Notes: generated by a model from the sequence alone, not told the origin. A DNA stretch of 64,000 bases from Cupriavidus metallidurans CH34 (GCF_000196015.1 NC_007971.2:62001-126000); one strand, 5' to 3'. Positions 7,699 to 16,451 are shown, counted from the first letter of the stretch. Program-made: numbers and translations.

Positions 7699-9186
7699 CT
7701 ACGGCGCGTCATCAGCGAATGTGGCATCGACAAACGCCCGCAACTGCGTCAGGTCGGTCCTGGCATAGGCCGCCGTGGTCTGCACCGAGGCGTGGCCGAG
7801 CAGCGCCTGGGCGGCCGGCAGCGGCACCTGGTGGTCGACCACCAGCGTACGTGCGTAGGCGTGGCGCAGCCAATGTGGGGATGCCGCACGCAGTAGGAGT
7901 GCCTGCGCGGGATCGCGTGCCTGCAGGCCGTCGGCCACGGCCGCAAAGATCGCCTTGACCTCCCGGTACAGGCCTGCCGACTGCAGCGCTTCGCCCTTGT
8001 GGCCGTGGATCACGGGCAGCGCCTCGTGCGCCGGCGGCTCGGGCGGCAGGCCGCGGGCGTGGCGGTAGGCGCGCAGCACCGCCACGCACGGCACCGGCAG
8101 CGGGATGGCCCGCACCTTGCGTCCCTTGCCGCAGACATAGAGTGTCCAGTGCCCGGGCACCTCGGCCTCCAGGCGGGGCAGCGCGGCCTCGTCCGACCAG
8201 ACCAGTTCCGCCAGGCGCGCGCCGGCATAACGATACAGCGCCCAGATCGCACGCCGCCGCAGCGCCGGCAACGAAGCGTCGACCGCGGACGCATCGAGCC
8301 AGGCATCGCACGCGTCCAGCAGCGCCGGCGGAATGAGCCGCGTCGGCGCGAAGCCGGCCCGTGCGCGGCTGCCGGCAGACAAGCCCGCGGCCGGGTTGGC
8401 TTGCAGGTAGCCGGTGTCGTACCAGTAGCCGTAGAGGCTTGCTACCACCGCCAGTGCGCGCGTGCAGGTCGCTTCTGAAAGCTGTGGCGAGGCGTTCTCT
8501 GTGCCGGGCTCGCCGTGCTGCAACGTGTGCCGGTAGGCGAGCAACTGCTGGCGCGTGAGGTCCGACAGCGGCCCAACCTCGTGCACGCCGCACCAGCGCA
8601 TCAGGCGGCGCAGTTCGGCGCCATAGGCACGCAGCGTGTGGGGCGAGCGCCCCGTCCGGTCGCGCAGGAAGAGTGCCAGCGCCTGCGCGTCGTTGGCGAC
8701 GCCCAGCGTGTTGGTGGCAGCGTGCAGCTGCGCGAAGCGGCCGGCGCGCGCGAGCCAAGTGTGTTCGGCATGACTGTATGCGGCCAGCCATGGCGCTGCT
8801 ACCAACCCGGCTGCCTCGGAGGCAGCCGGCACCGCTGCTGCGTTCCCCGAGGAGGCGGCCAGTCGGAAACGGCGCCGGTGCGTGTGCAGCAGCCGCGCGA
8901 GGACCATCGCCGGGCCGGGCGCCTGGTCTGCCGGCACCGTGCGCAGGCGTCCACGCTCCCAGTATTCGACGGCGCCGTCATGGGCCAGCAGCAGCTTGAG
9001 TACCGTCGGCTGCGCGGCCTTGGCGTCCGAGAGCGATCCATAGCGGCGCTTGACGCGCGCCAGCGTCCAGTGCGCGTAGACGGGGTGCCCGAGCGCCTCG
9101 GACAGGTAGGCGAGCGCCGCGTCGACCGTAGCGGGCAGCGGGCGCGGGGGCACCGCGCCCGTATCGATCCAGTCGGTCGGGTTCAT
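7699..9186 (-). CDS. tyrosine recombinase (integrase), 495 aa
   Basis: A full-length tyrosine recombinase. Catalytic residues can be placed: Arg324 (YAGARLAEL), Lys357 (GKGRKVRAIPL), His438-x-x-Arg441 (HWLRHAYA), His465 (LLGHASVQTT) and Tyr474. An N-terminal SAM-like core-binding domain covers about 135-260, preceded by about 130 extra residues of unknown fold. Its ATG overlaps the end of the KfrA-like gene, so the two form an operon. TnpS/TnpT cointegrate-resolution pairs of Tn4651-type transposons combine a tyrosine recombinase with a coiled-coil protein. This pair may do a similar job, but here both genes point the same way and the recombinase is longer. Confidence 0.85.
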   Translation of the reverse strand: MNPTDWIDTGAVPPRPLPATVDAALAYLSEALGHPVYAHWTLARVKRRYGSLSDAKAAQPTVLKLLLAHDGAVEYWERGRLRTVPADQAPGPAMVLARLLHTHRRRFRLAASSGNAAAVPAASEAAGLVAAPWLAAYSHAEHTWLARAGRFAQLHAATNTLGVANDAQALALFLRDRTGRSPHTLRAYGAELRRLMRWCGVHEVGPLSDLTRQQLLAYRHTLQHGEPGTENASPQLSEATCTRALAVVASLYGYWYDTGYLQANPAAGLSAGSRARAGFAPTRLIPPALLDACDAWLDASAVDASLPALRRRAIWALYRYAGARLAELVWSDEAALPRLEAEVPGHWTLYVCGKGRKVRAIPLPVPCVAVLRAYRHARGLPPEPPAHEALPVIHGHKGEALQSAGLYREVKAIFAAVADGLQARDPAQALLLRAASPHWLRHAYARTLVVDHQVPLPAAQALLGHASVQTTAAYARTDLTQLRAFVDATFADDAP

Positions 9187-10121
9187 GACTTAACGGTCCG
9201 CTTGCCGGCCGGCTTATCGGTCGACCTGGGCACGCGCGTCTTGGATGGTGGCGGTGCGACGGCCAGCGTCGCACGCATCAGTTCGTCGAGCTGGGCGCGC
9301 TGGCTGGCGGTGACGGCCTTGAGCGCGCTGGCCTCGCCAGCGGCGGTCTGGCGCGCAGCGCGTTCGCTGGCCAGCTCCGCGTCAAGTCGTCCGCGCTCCT
9401 CTTCGAGCGCCGCGATGCGCCGTTCGGCGAATTTGAGTTGTGAGGCCAGCTGCGCGCGCTCGGCGCGCACCGCGTCGCGCTGGTGCGCGGTTTCCTGCAG
9501 GAGCTGCTTCGACAGCGCTTCGTAGCGCGCCTGGACGGTGGCGATCGCCTCGGCGTGCGCGCGCTCGTCCGTCATGACGCGTTCCTGCACGGTCGCCAGC
9601 GCCGTCTCGAGTTCGCCACGACGTGCCGCCTGCGCGTCGGCGCGTGCGCTCGCTGCCGCCAAGGCAGCGCTGGCTTCGGCCAGCGCCGTATCGCGCGCGG
9701 CCAACTGCGCGCGGACCTCACTGAGCTCCTCGCGCAGCAGTTCGACCCGCAGCTCGGCCTCGGCGCGGGCGGCCTGCGCGGCCTCCGCAGTCTGCTGCGC
9801 CTCGCGCCGCAGGCGCACCACATCGTCCAACTGCACCGCGACGGCGGCCTGCCAGAGCGCGCGCATCGCTTCGGCGATCTCGGCGGGAAGCTCGGGCAGG
9901 GCGAGGTCGGCCAGGCCCGCGCGCACGACTTCGGCCTCGATGGCATTGAGCGTGCGCGACAGGGTCGCCGGGTCCCCACCGCCGAGGCGGTCGCGCAGCT
10001 TGCGCACCGACACCACGCGGCGAAAGCGTGCGGCGGTGGGCGGCGCCGCGTCGCCGGCCTCGGTCAGCATGGCCAGCACGGTGGCGCGGATCTGGTCGGG
10101 GGTGGCGGCAAGGCGGGGCAT
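9183..10121 (-). CDS. KfrA-like DNA-binding coiled-coil protein
   Basis: About 312 residues from the ATG at 10121 (a TTG at 10145 is also possible). The N-terminal 75 residues resemble the KfrA DNA-binding domain, with a predicted helix-turn-helix around VSVRKLRDRLGGGDPATLSR. Residues about 110-290 form a long Ala/Glu/Arg-rich coiled coil and the tail is basic. KfrA proteins bind their own promoter on plasmids; TnpT-type proteins bind the resolution site of Tn4651-like transposons. The gene overlaps the recombinase gene by 4 bases. Perfect palindromes lie immediately upstream. Confidence 0.75.
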   Translation of the reverse strand: MPRLAATPDQIRATVLAMLTEAGDAAPPTAARFRRVVSVRKLRDRLGGGDPATLSRTLNAIEAEVVRAGLADLALPELPAEIAEAMRALWQAAVAVQLDDVVRLRREAQQTAEAAQAARAEAELRVELLREELSEVRAQLAARDTALAEASAALAAASARADAQAARRGELETALATVQERVMTDERAHAEAIATVQARYEALSKQLLQETAHQRDAVRAERAQLASQLKFAERRIAALEEERGRLDAELASERAARQTAAGEASALKAVTASQRAQLDELMRATLAVAPPPSKTRVPRSTDKPAGKRTVKS

Positions 10122-10164
10122 GGCGGCGTGTAAGAGCAAATTCAACCCGGCATCTTACGCACGC

Positions 10165-10231
10165 TCCTAACGTTAGGACAGCTATTTTTTATAGTTTTTG
10201 ATCAAGCTATCACAGATAAATCTAGTTATCT
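10165..10231. promoter_or_regulatory. palindromes upstream of the kfrA-like/recombinase operon
   Basis: TCCTAACGTTAGGA at 10165-10178 is a perfect 14-bp palindrome 44 bases before the ATG. A second dyad, AGATAA-ATCTAG-TTATCT at 10214-10231, has 6-bp arms around a 6-bp centre, the geometry of a tyrosine-recombinase core site. AT-rich sequence between them could hold the promoter. The first may be the autoregulatory operator and the second the strand-exchange site; both roles are inferred. Confidence 0.5.
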
Positions 10232-10368
10232 TGCGGAAACAATGGCTTCCAGCCACAGGGCGCGCTTGGCCGCGCGGCGGGGGCGGTCAACGTTCCAAAA
10301 CCAAGGGGAAAAGGACCAGTCAGCAAGTGACTGATTTGACTAGGGTTTTAGGGTGGGCATCACCCTGG

Positions 10369-10433
10369 AACCCGCATGGCTGCTACGGGTGGCTACCCCG
10401 GTAAATTGCGGCGAAATCAAGGGGACCCCTGAT
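10369..10433. repeat. 65-bp repeat, copy A (transposon-end-like)
   Basis: This sequence aligns without gaps to 47405-47469 in the same orientation with 52 of 65 identical bases. Read from its right end on the minus strand it begins with GGGGTCCCC two bases inside, like a Tn3-family terminal repeat. It lies just right of the recombinase operon and may be the right end of that element. No matching left end was found. Confidence 0.5.
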
Positions 10434-10607
10434 CCAGACATTCGTCTATTCGCTGGCCTGGCCGCATATCCAGTGGGCGGCGATGCTGGTGGTGCGGCTG
10501 CGCCCGGGTGCGGGTAACTAGTCGCTGGACGAACTGTAGGGGGCGAGCACTAACCGTCTCGCGCGGCGGCTTGCGAACCATAGGTCGGCCCGCGGCCGGA
10601 AAAATGC

Positions 10608-10638
10608 TTGACCTTCCCTGCCGTGGGAACGTCCATAT
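10608..10638 (+). promoter_or_regulatory. candidate CueR/CupR-type (MerR-family) promoter
   Basis: TTGACC at 10608-10613 is followed by a 19-bp spacer with opposed TTCCC and GGGAA arms and then CCATAT, or CATATT with a 20-bp spacer. The CTTGACCTTCCC start resembles copper-responsive CueR-type promoters. The -10 is weak. It points towards the small gene at 10722. Confidence 0.4.
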
Positions 10639-10721
10639 TAACCATGGGGGACAGAAGCCCCTGCGGCGTGGCAGGACCAAGTCGGCAGAGAGCATCGGAT
10701 TTTCCGCCGGAGGTTAGTCAA

Positions 10722-10898
10722 ATGGGCGTTCCGGGGCGCACGTTGTATGAAGAGGTCTTTGCGGTGTTCGAAAGGGCATGCCAGGAAAGCGATTTCGAGC
10801 TGGCCGAGGACCTCCTGCTCGCCCTAGAAGCGATGGATCGCCGGCAGGAAGCTCATCGGCAACTCGACCGCGCCTACCTGCTGCTAGCCGATCTCTGA
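10722..10898 (+). CDS. small acidic helical protein, 58 aa, unknown
   Basis: The ATG at 10722 follows GGAGG with good spacing. The product has no signal peptide or cysteines, is rich in Glu, Leu and Ala, and looks like two or three amphipathic helices (EEVFAVFERACQ, FELAEDLLLALEA). It sits between a CueR-like promoter and a Tn21-type terminal repeat and is probably cargo of the vanished transposon. Function is unknown. Confidence 0.55.
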   Translation: MGVPGRTLYEEVFAVFERACQESDFELAEDLLLALEAMDRRQEAHRQLDRAYLLLADL

Positions 10899-10984
10899 GA
10901 ACGGGAGTCCCCCGACTTTGGTTTCTACCTGCTTGCCATCGGCTGGCCAATGCCCCTGGGGACAGCAGTGGTCCTCTTCCATGC

Positions 10985-11022
10985 CTTAGCGTGCAATATT
11001 TTCCGTTTTCTGAAGTGACCCC
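10985..11022. repeat. orphan 38-bp Tn21-type terminal inverted repeat
   Basis: On the minus strand it reads GGGGTCACTTCAG at its outer end (11022) and finishes GCACGCTAAG at 10985. It shares almost all positions with the complete Tn21-type repeat at 60448-60485. Its outer end faces right, so it marks the right border of a Tn3-family transposon lying to its left. No transposase of that element remains here, and the partner repeat was not found. Confidence 0.8.
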
Positions 11023-11393
11023 TTCTTTACGGAGTCCCGCGTATACCAGTCGTTCTTCTCGACAACCGGCTCTTTGCGATAGTGCCGCATGACCCGAAGA
11101 AAGCACTCGAGAGGCTGTTCTTCTTTCGTAACCATCGGGCCTAACGTCGTCGGAGACAATTGCACGTTCCGGCTAATTCGAGAAACATCGTCTATTTTGC
11201 AGAAAGCGGCCGCTAACCGATCGAGCGGGGGAGTATCCGAAGGTCTTGCGAGCCACGAGGCAATCTCTTCCATGTGCGTCGGGCTGTAAGGAAATTTATG
11301 TCGATCGGACAGCGCGCCCATTTTGGCGTGCAGAGCCGGGTTCGTGCCCTCGTGAAGGTGCGCAAAGAGGCTGTAATCCAGGTAAATTCTCAT
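11023..11393 (-). pseudogene. PIN-like protein gene, 3' end cut by transposon
   Basis: The frame starts at the ATG at 11393 with MRIYLDYSLFAHLHEG, an acidic N-terminus after a beta strand as in PIN-like nucleases. It continues for about 124 native residues to the edge of the Tn21-type repeat at 11022; the last ten codons are read from the repeat itself. The gene is therefore truncated. The PIN-like label is tentative. Confidence 0.5.
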
Positions 11394-11501
11394 GCAATGG
11401 AGTTTGCGTACTGTTAGGCGGGCACATACGTTTGGGAAATGCTGGCCGAAACCTGAAGTCGGCGCATTCGCGCTGCACGTGGCTTGGGAGGAGTGGGAGT
11501 C

Positions 11502-11960
11502 TTACTTCTTCGACATTTGAAGGATTCTGAGCACGATGAGTGCGAAGGCAGTCGCGACGATGGCCGTCACCGCATGGCCCATGCCGGCGGCCACGCCGAT
11601 CGCGGCAGCAATCCAGATGCTCGCGGCAGTTGTGAGCCCCCTGACATGTGTCTCATTGTCCGGCTTTAGGATCGCCCCTGCACAAAGGAATCCGATGCCT
11701 GACGTGAGACCCTGAAGCACGCGGCTCATGTCGGCAAGCTGCACGCCCGCCTGGAGGGGAACCACGACAAAAACGCATGCCCCCAGTGCGACGAGCATGT
11801 GAGTGCGCACGCCTGCGGATTTTCCCGAGCTCTCCCGCTCGTACCCCAGCAAGCCCCCCAAAACGATAGAGACGGTCATTCGAACGACGGCGCGTACCGC
11901 CTCGGCAGCATTAGCGAGATCGGAGAATTCCGAGCCCAATGTGCGGATGATGTCGTTCAT
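11502..11960 (-). CDS. MgtC/SapB-family membrane protein
   Basis: A 152-residue protein with four hydrophobic helices and the MgtC-family motifs GGLLGYERE, AGVRTHMLVALGA, GIGFLCAGAIL and RGLTTAASIW. MgtC proteins modulate F-type ATPase and magnesium homeostasis. It is divergent from czcN, and the shared intergenic region holds two clusters of the 11-bp-period repeats, so it may belong to the metal-response regulon. The usual C-terminal soluble domain is absent, as in short MgtC homologues. Confidence 0.82.
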   Translation of the reverse strand: MNDIIRTLGSEFSDLANAAEAVRAVVRMTVSIVLGGLLGYERESSGKSAGVRTHMLVALGACVFVVVPLQAGVQLADMSRVLQGLTSGIGFLCAGAILKPDNETHVRGLTTAASIWIAAAIGVAAGMGHAVTAIVATAFALIVLRILQMSKK

Positions 11961-12017
11961 TGCGGGGCGTCTCTGGGTGTGTGCTGAAAATGGCCAAGAC
12001 AGTCTATGTCCCAGAAG

Positions 12018-12101
12018 ATGACTGTCAGATTGCCGAGCTATGACACAACCAGATTCGCTGGCCTGGGGGGCAAGATTAACAACGTATTACATTTCGGCAA
12101 T
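12018..12101. promoter_or_regulatory. two clusters of 11-bp-period repeats between mgtC-like gene and czcN
   Basis: Cluster 1: ATGAC (12018), N6, ATTGC (12029), N6, ATGAC (12040). Cluster 2: ATTAA (12075), N6, ATTAC (12086), N6, GCAAT (12097), the last in convergent orientation. Direct 5-bp repeats one helical turn apart are the usual binding pattern of OmpR-family response regulators such as CzcR. Confidence 0.55.
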
Positions 12102-12210
12102 AAAGCCTGACAACGGAAGGGCAACCTTAGAATGCCGGCCATTAGTGCTCGTTTTCGCGCCAGTGTGTCCACTCGAAGTGCGCGACATTCTCCTCCAGCC
12201 CCCGAACCGC

Positions 12211-12861
12211 ATGACCGATTCTTCTATCTCCCCGTCCCACCCCGCTGGTCTCTCGAGGGCGCTGGACAATTTCCTGACACGCCACCGCATTGGCGTTTGG
12301 CGGGTTGTCGTAACGTTTGTCCTGGCAAGCCTGCTCTTTGGCCATTCCCGGTGGGACGGTACCTGGGTGTCGCCGCTGCTGCTGACGCTGGGGATGTTGG
12401 GGGTGAGCCTGGCCACGGTCGGGCGGCTCTGGTGCGCGTTGTACATTTCCGGGCGCAAGAACAATACCTTGGTGACCTCGGGCCCTTATTCACTGTGTCG
12501 CCATCCGCTCTATGTCTGCAACTTGCTAGGCATTCTCGGACTAGGGGCGATGACCGAGTCGCTGGCGGTTACCGCAGTCCTGGCGCTCGCATTTGCGCTC
12601 ATGTACCCGGCAGTGATTCGGACTGAAGACCGCTTTCTGGCTTCCGCCTTCCCGGAATTCGCCGAATACGCACGCCGTACACCAGCGTTCTTTCCCCGTC
12701 TGTCGCTGTATAGGGGGGAGTCGACATGGACGGTCCATGTGTCTTCCTTTCAACGCAATATTGCGGACTCGGTCTGGTTTCTCGGCCTGTCGGTGGTCGT
12801 GGAGTCGTTTGATCTGTTCCATGACGCCGGCGTCCTCCGGGCGGTCGTGACGCTTGCCTGA
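12211..12861 (+). CDS. czcN: CzcN, isoprenylcysteine carboxyl methyltransferase-like membrane protein
   Basis: About 216 residues from the ATG at 12211. The N-terminus between 12040 and 12211 lacks protein character and covers the promoter repeats, so the shorter start is preferred. The protein has several membrane helices and an ICMT/PEMT-like core: TSGPYSLCRHPLYVCNL and a C-terminal TEDRFLASAFPEFAEYARRTPAFFP. In Cupriavidus czc clusters the gene before czcI encodes such a protein, CzcN, described as affecting expression or function of the efflux system. Substrate unknown. Confidence 0.8.
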   Translation: MTDSSISPSHPAGLSRALDNFLTRHRIGVWRVVVTFVLASLLFGHSRWDGTWVSPLLLTLGMLGVSLATVGRLWCALYISGRKNNTLVTSGPYSLCRHPLYVCNLLGILGLGAMTESLAVTAVLALAFALMYPAVIRTEDRFLASAFPEFAEYARRTPAFFPRLSLYRGESTWTVHVSSFQRNIADSVWFLGLSVVVESFDLFHDAGVLRAVVTLA

Positions 12862-12890
12862 TGCGGGCAACTCCGCATACACGTACAGCC

Positions 12891-13070
12891 ATGCACTACG
12901 CTCACGTCTCCGATTCTGTTGTCGAGAGCATGCTCGTGATGCTGGTCGGCCTGATCGTCCTGTATGTGGGGTTCGCTGTCTATTTGCGGTGGAAGCATGG
13001 GCCCGCCCCCAAGCGTAAGACTGATGAGGGGCGAAAGCGGCACCCCAAAACGAGCAGGCGAAAGCGATAA
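12891..13070 (+). CDS. small single-helix membrane protein between czcN and czcI
   Basis: Sixty residues from the ATG at 12891, 29 bases after czcN. One strong transmembrane helix (VMLVGLIVLYVGFAVYL) is followed by a very basic cytoplasmic tail (KRKTDEGRKR, KTSRRKR). There is no clear ribosome site. It may be a small accessory membrane protein of the cluster or a chance frame; the helix plus positive tail favours the former. Confidence 0.45.
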   Translation: MHYAHVSDSVVESMLVMLVGLIVLYVGFAVYLRWKHGPAPKRKTDEGRKRHPKTSRRKR

Positions 13071-13072
13071 TC

Positions 13073-13088
13073 GTAATCTGCTCTTAAT
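13073..13088 (-). promoter_or_regulatory. 11-bp-period repeat upstream of czcI
   Basis: Read on the minus strand: ATTAA, N6, ATTAC, 88 bases before czcI. One repeat deviates from consensus. It is the only copy in the czcN-czcI gap. Confidence 0.4.
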
Positions 13089-13175
13089 GCTGGTGATCGA
13101 GGATTCATGTAAACTTCGGCGACGGCCCAGCCGTTAGTACTTCAACCCCAAGCCCCCCGCACAGTCTCCCAAGGA

Positions 13176-13523
13176 ATGCGACGTTTCGTTCTGATCTTCG
13201 TGCTGCTCATTTTGCCGTTCCAGTTTTCCTGGGCGGCAGCGGCACGCTATTGTCAGCACGAGAAAGCCACGGCCACTTGGCACCTTGGGCACCACGAGCA
13301 TCGTCATCAGCAGCCGGAAGGTAAAACGGATGCCGAGAAAAAGCCATTCGTGGATACAGACTGCGGGGTATGCCATCTGGTCTCCCTCCCGTTCGTCTAT
13401 GGACAGACGCAGGACGTGTTGATAGCGAATCGGGTAGAAGTGACCGATACTCAACATTCGTCCGAGTTCTCGTCTCTGAATGCCAGGGCTCCCGACCGTC
13501 CTCAGTGGCAGCGTCTCGCTTGA
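13176..13523 (+). CDS. czcI: CzcI, periplasmic regulator of czcCBA expression
   Basis: A 115-residue exported protein with a signal peptide (about 1-21, ending SWAAAA), a His-rich stretch (HLGHHEHRHQQ) and a DTDCGVCHLV segment with two cysteines. CzcI of C. metallidurans is a small periplasmic protein between czcN and czcC thought to act in controlling the pump genes. The A-G-rich ribosome site lies very close to the ATG, so translation may be weak. It is followed 75 bases later by czcC. Confidence 0.88.
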   Translation: MRRFVLIFVLLILPFQFSWAAAARYCQHEKATATWHLGHHEHRHQQPEGKTDAEKKPFVDTDCGVCHLVSLPFVYGQTQDVLIANRVEVTDTQHSSEFSSLNARAPDRPQWQRLA

Positions 13524-13598
13524 TCGGCGAGACGACGACTCTTTTTCTCCTTTCGTCTCTCGCCGAATTCTCCTGGTCACATACCTTGGTGCAATTCG

Positions 13599-14855
13599 AT
13601 GCGAAGACTATTTCTGCCGCTCGGGCTGGCGGTAGCATTTCTCAGCCCAAACTTTGCCGTAGCGCAATCTGACACCGGCACGTCCATGGTGCCCGTCTTC
13701 CCAAGGGAAGCGGCGGGACCGTTGACCCTCGAGGCCGCGTTGTCGCTGGCGGCAGGAAGCAATTTCAACCTGTCCGCCGCCGCCAAGGAACTCGATTCCA
13801 CAGAAGGTGGGATCATGCAGGCCCGGGTTATTCCGAACCCGGAACTCAAGACGCTGGTCGAGGACACGCGGAAATCCACCCGTACATCCACCGCCCAGAT
13901 GAATATCCCCATCGAACTGGGCGGCAAGCGCTCGGCTCGTATCAATGCCGCGGAAAGGACGCGCGAACTGGCGCAGGCAACGCTGGCTGGCGTTCGCGGT
14001 GACATTCGGGCGCAGGTAATCGAGAGCTTTTTTTCCGTCTTGATCGCACAGGAACGCGTCAAGCTGGCAACTGGCTCCGCGGATATCGCTGCGAGGGGCG
14101 CGCAAGCCGCTTCACGCCGCGTCGCGGCCGGCAAGATCTCCCCGGTTGACGAAACTAAGGCACGTGTCGAACAGGCCAACGCCGAACTTGAATTGGCCGA
14201 AGCAACGGCGAGCCTGCAGTCCGCCCGTCAGGCGTTGACGGCGTTGTGGGGCAATGCATCGCCGCAGTTTGCCGAAGCACAGGGCAATCTGGACGCGCTG
14301 CCATCCAGGCCGGCGCCTGAACTCCTTCAGAAGGAGCTGGAAAACTCACCGCTGGTGGCCGCAAGCCGCGCTGAACTTGACCGCCGCCAGGCATTGGTGG
14401 GCGTTGAGCGCAGCCGCCAGTATCCGGATCTGACAGTCAGTCTGGGTGCCAAGCGAGATACAGAAGCCAACCGCAACATGGCGGTGATCGGTGTGGCGAT
14501 CCCGTTGCCGATTTTTGACCGGAATCAGGGCAACTTGTATTCGGCCATTCGCCAGGCGGACAAGGCCCAGGATGAATATCTGGCCAATCGCATCAGCCTG
14601 ACCCGAAATCTCCTGATGGCATCGAACCAGCTGTCGGTATCGCGCGCCTCGGCACAAACGCTGAAGCAGACCGTCTTGCCAGGCGCCGAGCAAGCCTTCA
14701 ACGCGGCGACCATTGGCTTCGAGGCCGGCAAGTTCAATTATCTGGACGTCCTGGATGCCCAGCGCACGCTGTTCCAGGCACGCATCCGCTATCTCGGCGT
14801 GCTTGGACAAACCTATCAGGCGGCGACCACGATCGATCGCATTCTGGGACGTTAA
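13599..14855 (+). CDS. czcC: CzcC, outer-membrane factor of the CzcCBA efflux pump
   Basis: A 418-residue TolC-type outer-membrane protein: a signal peptide cleaved near AVAQS, then two OEP repeats with long helices (about 45-220 and 235-415). It forms the outer channel of the Co/Zn/Cd RND pump. Length and order (czcC then czcB with a 17-base gap) match the family. Unlike many TolC proteins, no lipobox cysteine is seen. Confidence 0.95.
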   Translation: MRRLFLPLGLAVAFLSPNFAVAQSDTGTSMVPVFPREAAGPLTLEAALSLAAGSNFNLSAAAKELDSTEGGIMQARVIPNPELKTLVEDTRKSTRTSTAQMNIPIELGGKRSARINAAERTRELAQATLAGVRGDIRAQVIESFFSVLIAQERVKLATGSADIAARGAQAASRRVAAGKISPVDETKARVEQANAELELAEATASLQSARQALTALWGNASPQFAEAQGNLDALPSRPAPELLQKELENSPLVAASRAELDRRQALVGVERSRQYPDLTVSLGAKRDTEANRNMAVIGVAIPLPIFDRNQGNLYSAIRQADKAQDEYLANRISLTRNLLMASNQLSVSRASAQTLKQTVLPGAEQAFNAATIGFEAGKFNYLDVLDAQRTLFQARIRYLGVLGQTYQAATTIDRILGR

Positions 14856-14872
14856 GACGGGATTCATAAAAC

Positions 14873-16435
14873 ATGGCTATTTCGAACAAACAAAAGGCTG
14901 CCATTGCGGCCATCGTACTGGTGGGCGGCGTCGCGACTGGTGGCGTTCTGCTGAGCGGGCGCTCTGCGCCGGAAGAGCAGGGTGGGCACTCGGAATCCAA
15001 GGGGCATGGCGACACCGAGCACCATGGCAAGCAGGCGGCGGAAGCCGACCACAAGGATGACAAGTCACACGGCGACGGCGAGCATCACGAGGTCAAGAAG
15101 GGCCCCAATGGTGGCGCGCTCTTTTCGCGTGATGGCTATGACGTCGAAATTGGCACGGCCGAATCCAAGGGCGAGGCCCGTATTCGGCTCTGGGTTAGCA
15201 AGTCTGGGAAGGCGGTGGCAAATGGCGTGGCAGCGACAGGCCAGCTCGTGCGGGCTACGGGCGAGTCTCAAGCGCTCAAGTTCGTGGTGTCTGGCGACGC
15301 GCTGGAAAGCCAACAGCCAGTTGCCGAGCCCCATGTCTTTGACGTGACCGCAAATGTGACCTTGCCCGGTTCGTCTTCGCCACTCGCCGTGCGGCTCTCG
15401 AAAGAGGAAGGCAAGATTGAGTTGACAGCGGACCAGCTGGCCAAGACAGGGGTAGTGGTTCAAACCGCGGGCTCGGCAAAGGTCCAGGCTGGCGTCCAGT
15501 TCCCCGGCGAAATCCGTTTCAACGAAGACAAGACAGCCCACGTGGTGCCGCGACTGGCTGGCGTCGTAGAGAGCGTTCCGGCCAATATTGGGCAACAGGT
15601 TAAGAAGGGACAGGTTCTCGCGGTCATCGCGAGCACCGGACTTTCTGACCAGCGCAGCGAACTGCTCGCAGCACAGAAACGTCTGGATCTGGCGCGTGTC
15701 ACTTATGACCGCGAGAAGAAGCTCTGGGAACAGAAGATCTCTGCGGAGCAAGATTATCTGAGCGCCCGCAACGCGCTGCAGGAAGCGCAGATCAGTGTCC
15801 AGAACGCGCAGCAGAAGCTGACCGCCATTGGCGCCAGCAACAGCTCGACGGCACTCAATCGCTACGAGCTGCGCGCACCGTTCGACGGCATGATCGTTGA
15901 AAAGCATATCTCGCTTGGGGAAGCGGTGGCGGACAACGCCAACGTGTTCACGCTGTCGGATCTGTCGTCCGTCTGGGCCGAGTTCGTGGTGTCTGCCAAG
16001 GATGTCGAGCGGGTGCGCATCGGCGAAAAGGCGTCGATCAATTCGGCATCGTCCGATGTGAAGGCAGATGGCACCGTTTCATACGTGGGTTCGCTGCTGG
16101 GCGAGCAGACGCGGACGGCGAAGGCCCGCGTAACATTGACCAATCCACAGATGGCTTGGCGACCGGGTCTCTTCGTCACGGTCGACGTATTCGGTGCTGA
16201 TGTCGAGGTGCCCGTTGCGGTGAAGACCGAGGCCGTCCAGGACGTCAATGGCGAGAGCGTAGTCTTTGTCGCGGTTCAAGGTGGATTCGTGCCGCAGCCG
16301 GTGAAGGTCGGCCGGACAAACGGCAAGGTCATCGAGATTGTCGAGGGCCTGAAGCCGGGCGCACGTTACGCCGCCGCCAACAGTTTTGTTCTGAAGGCCG
16401 AACTTGGCAAATCCAGCGCCGAACACGGCCATTGA
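14873..16435 (+). CDS. czcB: CzcB, periplasmic adaptor of the CzcCBA pump
   Basis: A 520-residue membrane-fusion protein. An N-terminal anchor helix (about 9-30) is followed by a His/Asp/Glu-rich metal-binding segment at about 37-78 with HGDTEHHGK and HGDGEHHEV. A small N-terminal domain comes next, then the lipoyl/hairpin/beta-barrel core (about 200-450) and the CzcB C-terminal domain. It links CzcA to CzcC and probably delivers or senses periplasmic Zn, Co and Cd. czcA starts 16 bases after its stop. Confidence 0.95.
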   Translation: MAISNKQKAAIAAIVLVGGVATGGVLLSGRSAPEEQGGHSESKGHGDTEHHGKQAAEADHKDDKSHGDGEHHEVKKGPNGGALFSRDGYDVEIGTAESKGEARIRLWVSKSGKAVANGVAATGQLVRATGESQALKFVVSGDALESQQPVAEPHVFDVTANVTLPGSSSPLAVRLSKEEGKIELTADQLAKTGVVVQTAGSAKVQAGVQFPGEIRFNEDKTAHVVPRLAGVVESVPANIGQQVKKGQVLAVIASTGLSDQRSELLAAQKRLDLARVTYDREKKLWEQKISAEQDYLSARNALQEAQISVQNAQQKLTAIGASNSSTALNRYELRAPFDGMIVEKHISLGEAVADNANVFTLSDLSSVWAEFVVSAKDVERVRIGEKASINSASSDVKADGTVSYVGSLLGEQTRTAKARVTLTNPQMAWRPGLFVTVDVFGADVEVPVAVKTEAVQDVNGESVVFVAVQGGFVPQPVKVGRTNGKVIEIVEGLKPGARYAAANSFVLKAELGKSSAEHGH

Positions 16436-16451
16436 TACGGGGGAAACAGCA

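Noticed and set aside
8515..9525. 336-codon plus-strand frame
   Set aside because: It is antisense to the recombinase and KfrA-like genes and Arg/Ala-rich without motifs.
10986..11022. Last codons of the PIN-like frame taken as native protein
   Set aside because: They are read from the Tn21-type terminal repeat, so the native gene ends at the transposon border.
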